From Corbicula japonica (taxonomy: Eukaryota > Mollusca > Bivalvia > Venerida > Cyrenidae), in assembly GCA_038501625.1 (NCBI GenBank), contig JAZAYU010000085.1, positions 1,499,693 to 1,563,692 on the forward strand: a stretch of DNA of 64,000 nt, given 5' to 3'. The stretch's first letter is position 1. Each line of letters starts with the position of its first letter. The position numbers and the translations under genes are program-made. Shown here in pieces: positions 61,141 to 64,000 of this stretch. The notes under the pieces are model-generated. The model searched no databases. It was not told the origin of the DNA and worked only from the letters and a program-made list of their open reading frames with translations.

Positions 61141-61220
61141 ATAATAACAAGTGCCACACAAATCCTTATACTTTGTCACAAAGTGAAATTTGCATCTTTT
61201 CAGAATAACACGACGACAAA

Positions 61221-62384
61221 ATGATTGCACCCTCAGACGTATTTACACAATTGCAACCTCGAAATGTTTGTCGACGAGAAAGAAAACCAGGCGCACGAGA
61301 AAGACACTCTGCACAACGTCAAAGGTTCACGCCAAACACAGACAATGCTAATCAAGAAACCACTCCGCGGAAGACCCAGGCTTCACATCCATATCCGAAT
61401 AAGTATCACAAAACGTCATATTGCATGGATTCGGCTGTGTCCGAATTTGGCCATAAGAGAACAAACAAAGAAAATGAATCAAGAGAACCAGAGCTTGTTA
61501 TCTCGAGATACAAAGAACTTTCAACTATTGAAGAAATTAGAGCAAACATGATGGCAACAGCCAAAAGACAAAAGTCAGCGCCACTATCACATGTGCCTGA
61601 CTGGATGCTAAACCTAGATATAAATTTGGACGTGAGTGTTACTGATATAATTCCACCTTTTGAAGAGGGACCTGCAACACATAAATCGAAAGAGACCGAA
61701 ACATACAACGAAATTCCATCGCTCATATTTCTTGAGAACGACTCTGATGACGAAGGTGATGACGAGTATATGGTGAATGAAGAAGGGGAAAATAGAGAGA
61801 AGGAAAAGTGTAAACATATTGAAAAGAGAGAAAATGTATCACGTGTTTACCAAAGACCATCTTCTAGGAAAGATACTGGACAAATATCCCAGCAGACCAA
61901 AAGATCTGGATCATCCGGTCAAGCGAAGAGACCAAAGTCTAATACATTCAGAATAGCAGGGAGATTTTCGCCGACTTATTCGGATAATTCTAGTAAGTAT
62001 GCTAATGGACATAAGTCTTGTCTTTATACGTATTACTCTACCTGCAGAACTGGCTTAAATTACAGCATTCTTTTTTCATTGATTGCATATAAATGTGCTC
62101 TTCCCATTGATACCAAATTTATGATTGTGCGAAAACACTTCTCGCGTTTAAAAGATATTATGGAAACCCGCACCGGACAAGACTTTTGTCCGCGAGTATA
62201 CATGTTTACTAGTCCAGCCCGTCTGGACGTTATCAGTGACGTCGTCTATCGACTTGCTACAGATCCTGAAGTACGGAGTACGGAACGGTATGCGGTACGT
62301 GCCGGACCTACATGTTTACGTCAATACATGCAATACATGGATATCACTTATACCAGTCAGGAATATTTCAAATCATTTCATTAA
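61221..62384 (+). CDS. Unknown charged protein with acidic segment and KEN motif; probably a first coding exon
   Basis: The ATG at 61221 is preceded by an in-frame TAA (61206-61208), which fixes the start. A TTTTCAG acceptor (61197-61203) just before suggests a non-coding upstream exon. The frame runs 387 codons. Residues 1-257 look truly coding: Arg/Lys-rich start, a KEN motif (KRTNKENE), helix YKELSTIEEIRANMMATAKR, SHVPDWMLNLDINLDVSVTD, a strongly acidic piece (ENDSDDEGDDEYM), and a basic Ser-rich end (RSGSSGQAKRPKS). A strong GTAAGT donor at 61993-61998 follows; beyond it the composition turns Cys/Tyr-rich and repetitive at the DNA level (cggtacg), more like intron. So the real exon is probably 61203-61992, in phase 1. 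No family is recognised. A nuclear role is a guess from the composition. Confidence 0.55.
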   Translation: MIAPSDVFTQLQPRNVCRRERKPGARERHSAQRQRFTPNTDNANQETTPRKTQASHPYPNKYHKTSYCMDSAVSEFGHKRTNKENESREPELVISRYKELSTIEEIRANMMATAKRQKSAPLSHVPDWMLNLDINLDVSVTDIIPPFEEGPATHKSKETETYNEIPSLIFLENDSDDEGDDEYMVNEEGENREKEKCKHIEKRENVSRVYQRPSSRKDTGQISQQTKRSGSSGQAKRPKSNTFRIAGRFSPTYSDNSSKYANGHKSCLYTYYSTCRTGLNYSILFSLIAYKCALPIDTKFMIVRKHFSRLKDIMETRTGQDFCPRVYMFTSPARLDVISDVVYRLATDPEVRSTERYAVRAGPTCLRQYMQYMDITYTSQEYFKSFH

Positions 62385-64000
62385 ACGACAATTATCAAAC
62401 CGGCAATATACCTTTAAATCACGCCGAATGTCATAAAACATGAAACAGAAGACAAGTCAGTAGCTCAAGGTTATGATATGTTGAAAAGGAGACCCGTCAG
62501 TTGCATCGTCAGATATTTGAAAGTGGTCTCCAGTCTTATGTATATGATCATAGTCACACACACCTTTTAATTAAAGCATAGATCATCGTTATTCTTGAAG
62601 CCTGCTCCGTACATTTTCGTCTGTTCGTATCACTGGCGGAAACTTCTTTGCAGAGTTGGCGTTCTTAGTTGCTTAAGCTATACAGTTTGGCTTACTGGAG
62701 AAAGCTGATAGTGACTATAAAGACTAGCTACTTTAGTAGAAAAGTTGGAAGATTTGTTTTATATCTTTTTTTGTTATTACATGTTTTTACATGATTATTT
62801 TCTGCAAGTGGCAACTCAAGCAAGAATATCTAACAAAACTATAAAGATAATATCACATACCCAACAAAAGTGAAACAAAAAAGCTTGAAATACTTCAATT
62901 TCATAAATATTCGTGACTTATTTAATTTCTCGGATTTTGAGGCCGATCGTTCCACGAGTTTCTATCTTGCTCATATTAACGTGAATTCAACAGATTTAAC
63001 ACCACGAACTTAGGAATCAACAATCATGAAATTTTATGCCCATGAATACAAATACAGTCCAACCTGTGCTTGAGACCACTTGAAAACAAAGGCCACCTAT
63101 GGGTTAAGACCACACTTTATTTGTCCCAGTGACAGATTTAAAGAACAAATTCACCTGTAAACAAAGATAATCTTCTTTTTATGGCCACTTTTGGGTTTTC
63201 TCTTGAATGACATTTGAAGACAAGTTTAACTGTATAAAATGCATTTACAATATCAGAACAGGGATTCTGGAGCTATTTTTATCGTTCAGGGCCATACAGT
63301 AGCAGTGGCATTGACCTGTTGACTTTATCAGAAAATTATTGATATTCCATTCACATTTAATCTGACGCTGAACAAATGCAAACATTTAAAACATGGATAT
63401 ATTCAATGTTTTAATTATTTTAGAGTAGACTACGTCACATTATTAAAAGGTAGTTTGACTTTCTGCGAGCATATCGGTAAACTGTTTGATCATGCTTTTA
63501 ATATGAAAGGTTCTTATCGTGCTGTGTTTAACAAGGGAAAAGCGCCAAATGCTGTCGCGTTTGTTTTCATTTTAAACGGTTAACTTAAATAGTGAAAGTA
63601 ATTTAAAATTTCAACTTGCACCACTGATAAAAAGCTTTGCATTTATATATGTGTGGCTTGCTATGCATTTGAAATGTATTGAAGCAAACTTATAGGATTA
63701 CTTTCAAAAGTGACAATGGATGAATACGAAGCTTTGATGAGTATGTATTTCTTTGCGTAAATAAAATATCAGTTACATTTAGTAGTATAATTTCAATTTT
63801 TAATCGGAAATATATTTTAGGATTTGAATTCTTTTATTTTAATGTTTTTTGTTTGAATGTTACACATCTGTATGTGAGCATCAGACCCATGGAGGTAGAC
63901 TTAGCGTCGCAATCTTAGGAATATTCTTAGGAATAATGAGTTTATTAACAACTTATGACACATAGATAAGAGAAACATATTTTTAGTTACTTCAATTTAA
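62385..64000. other. Intron or 3' flank; no further exon recognised
   Basis: AT-rich. A degraded palindromic sequence at 62430-62550 ('gtcataaaacatgaaac', 'aaaggagacccgtcag', 'gtggtctccag') may be an old relative of the palindromic MITE. A MITE lies at 63053-63234. The only TM-like or coding hints are short. Confidence 0.4.
63053..63234. mobile_element. 182-bp MITE with TACAGT(C/T)(C/A)AACCT-type ends
   Basis: The left end TACAGTCCAACCTGTGCTTG and right end CAAGTTTAACTGTA are imperfect inverses. The interior repeats 'gaccacttgaaaac' / 'aagaccacactttatttg' / 'ggccacttttgggttttc', a common pattern in bivalve interspersed repeats. Confidence 0.6.

Noticed and set aside
61993..62384. C-terminal 130 residues of the 387-codon frame as real protein
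   Set aside because: It follows a strong GTAAGT donor and changes to intron-like composition. It is more likely read-through, though it cannot be excluded without transcripts.

Overview
The window looks like nuclear DNA of a bivalve mollusc. It is AT-rich, with short exons in long introns, GT/AG splice sites and AATAAA signals, and it is dense in foldback elements, MITEs, tRNA-derived pieces and minisatellites of the kind common in bivalve genomes. The taxon is inferred from repeat style and protein families, not proven. No prokaryotic features were seen.

Layout. (1) 523-7805, + strand: the last four exons of a vezatin-like gene, 416 residues ending in an acidic tail; the 5' part lies left of the window. 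(2) 8629-36 kb, - strand: a METTL24-like (Methyltransf_22-type) gene, 'gene A', convergent with the vezatin-like gene. Five body exons (8629-12696) and a signal-anchor first exon (21013-21159) join in consistent phase to give a complete 301-residue type II membrane protein. Two further intact copies of the signal-anchor exon lie upstream at 29192-29338 and 35735-35881. (3) 38754-52938, - strand: 'gene B', a tandem paralogue with the same six-exon structure and the same intron phases, 298 residues. (4) 61221 onward, + strand: a lysine- and glutamate-rich protein of unknown function, probably the first coding exon of a spliced gene.

The remaining sequence is mostly repeats. There is a 2.45-kb mariner-type element with a transposase remnant and a tRNA-like cloverleaf. 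A 3.05-kb foldback element has arms of almost 1 kb. A palindromic MITE family has six two-armed copies and two half copies. Several other TIR elements are present, along with minisatellites of 42, 36 and 54 bp, a decayed LINE reverse-transcriptase fragment, and tRNA-derived SINE heads.

The most notable observation is the METTL24-like cluster. The A and B bodies are clear duplicates, down to a 42-bp minisatellite in the same intron. The upstream side of gene A carries three splice-competent first exons but only one downstream catalytic body. This suggests alternative promoters and membrane anchors, or the remains of lost gene copies.
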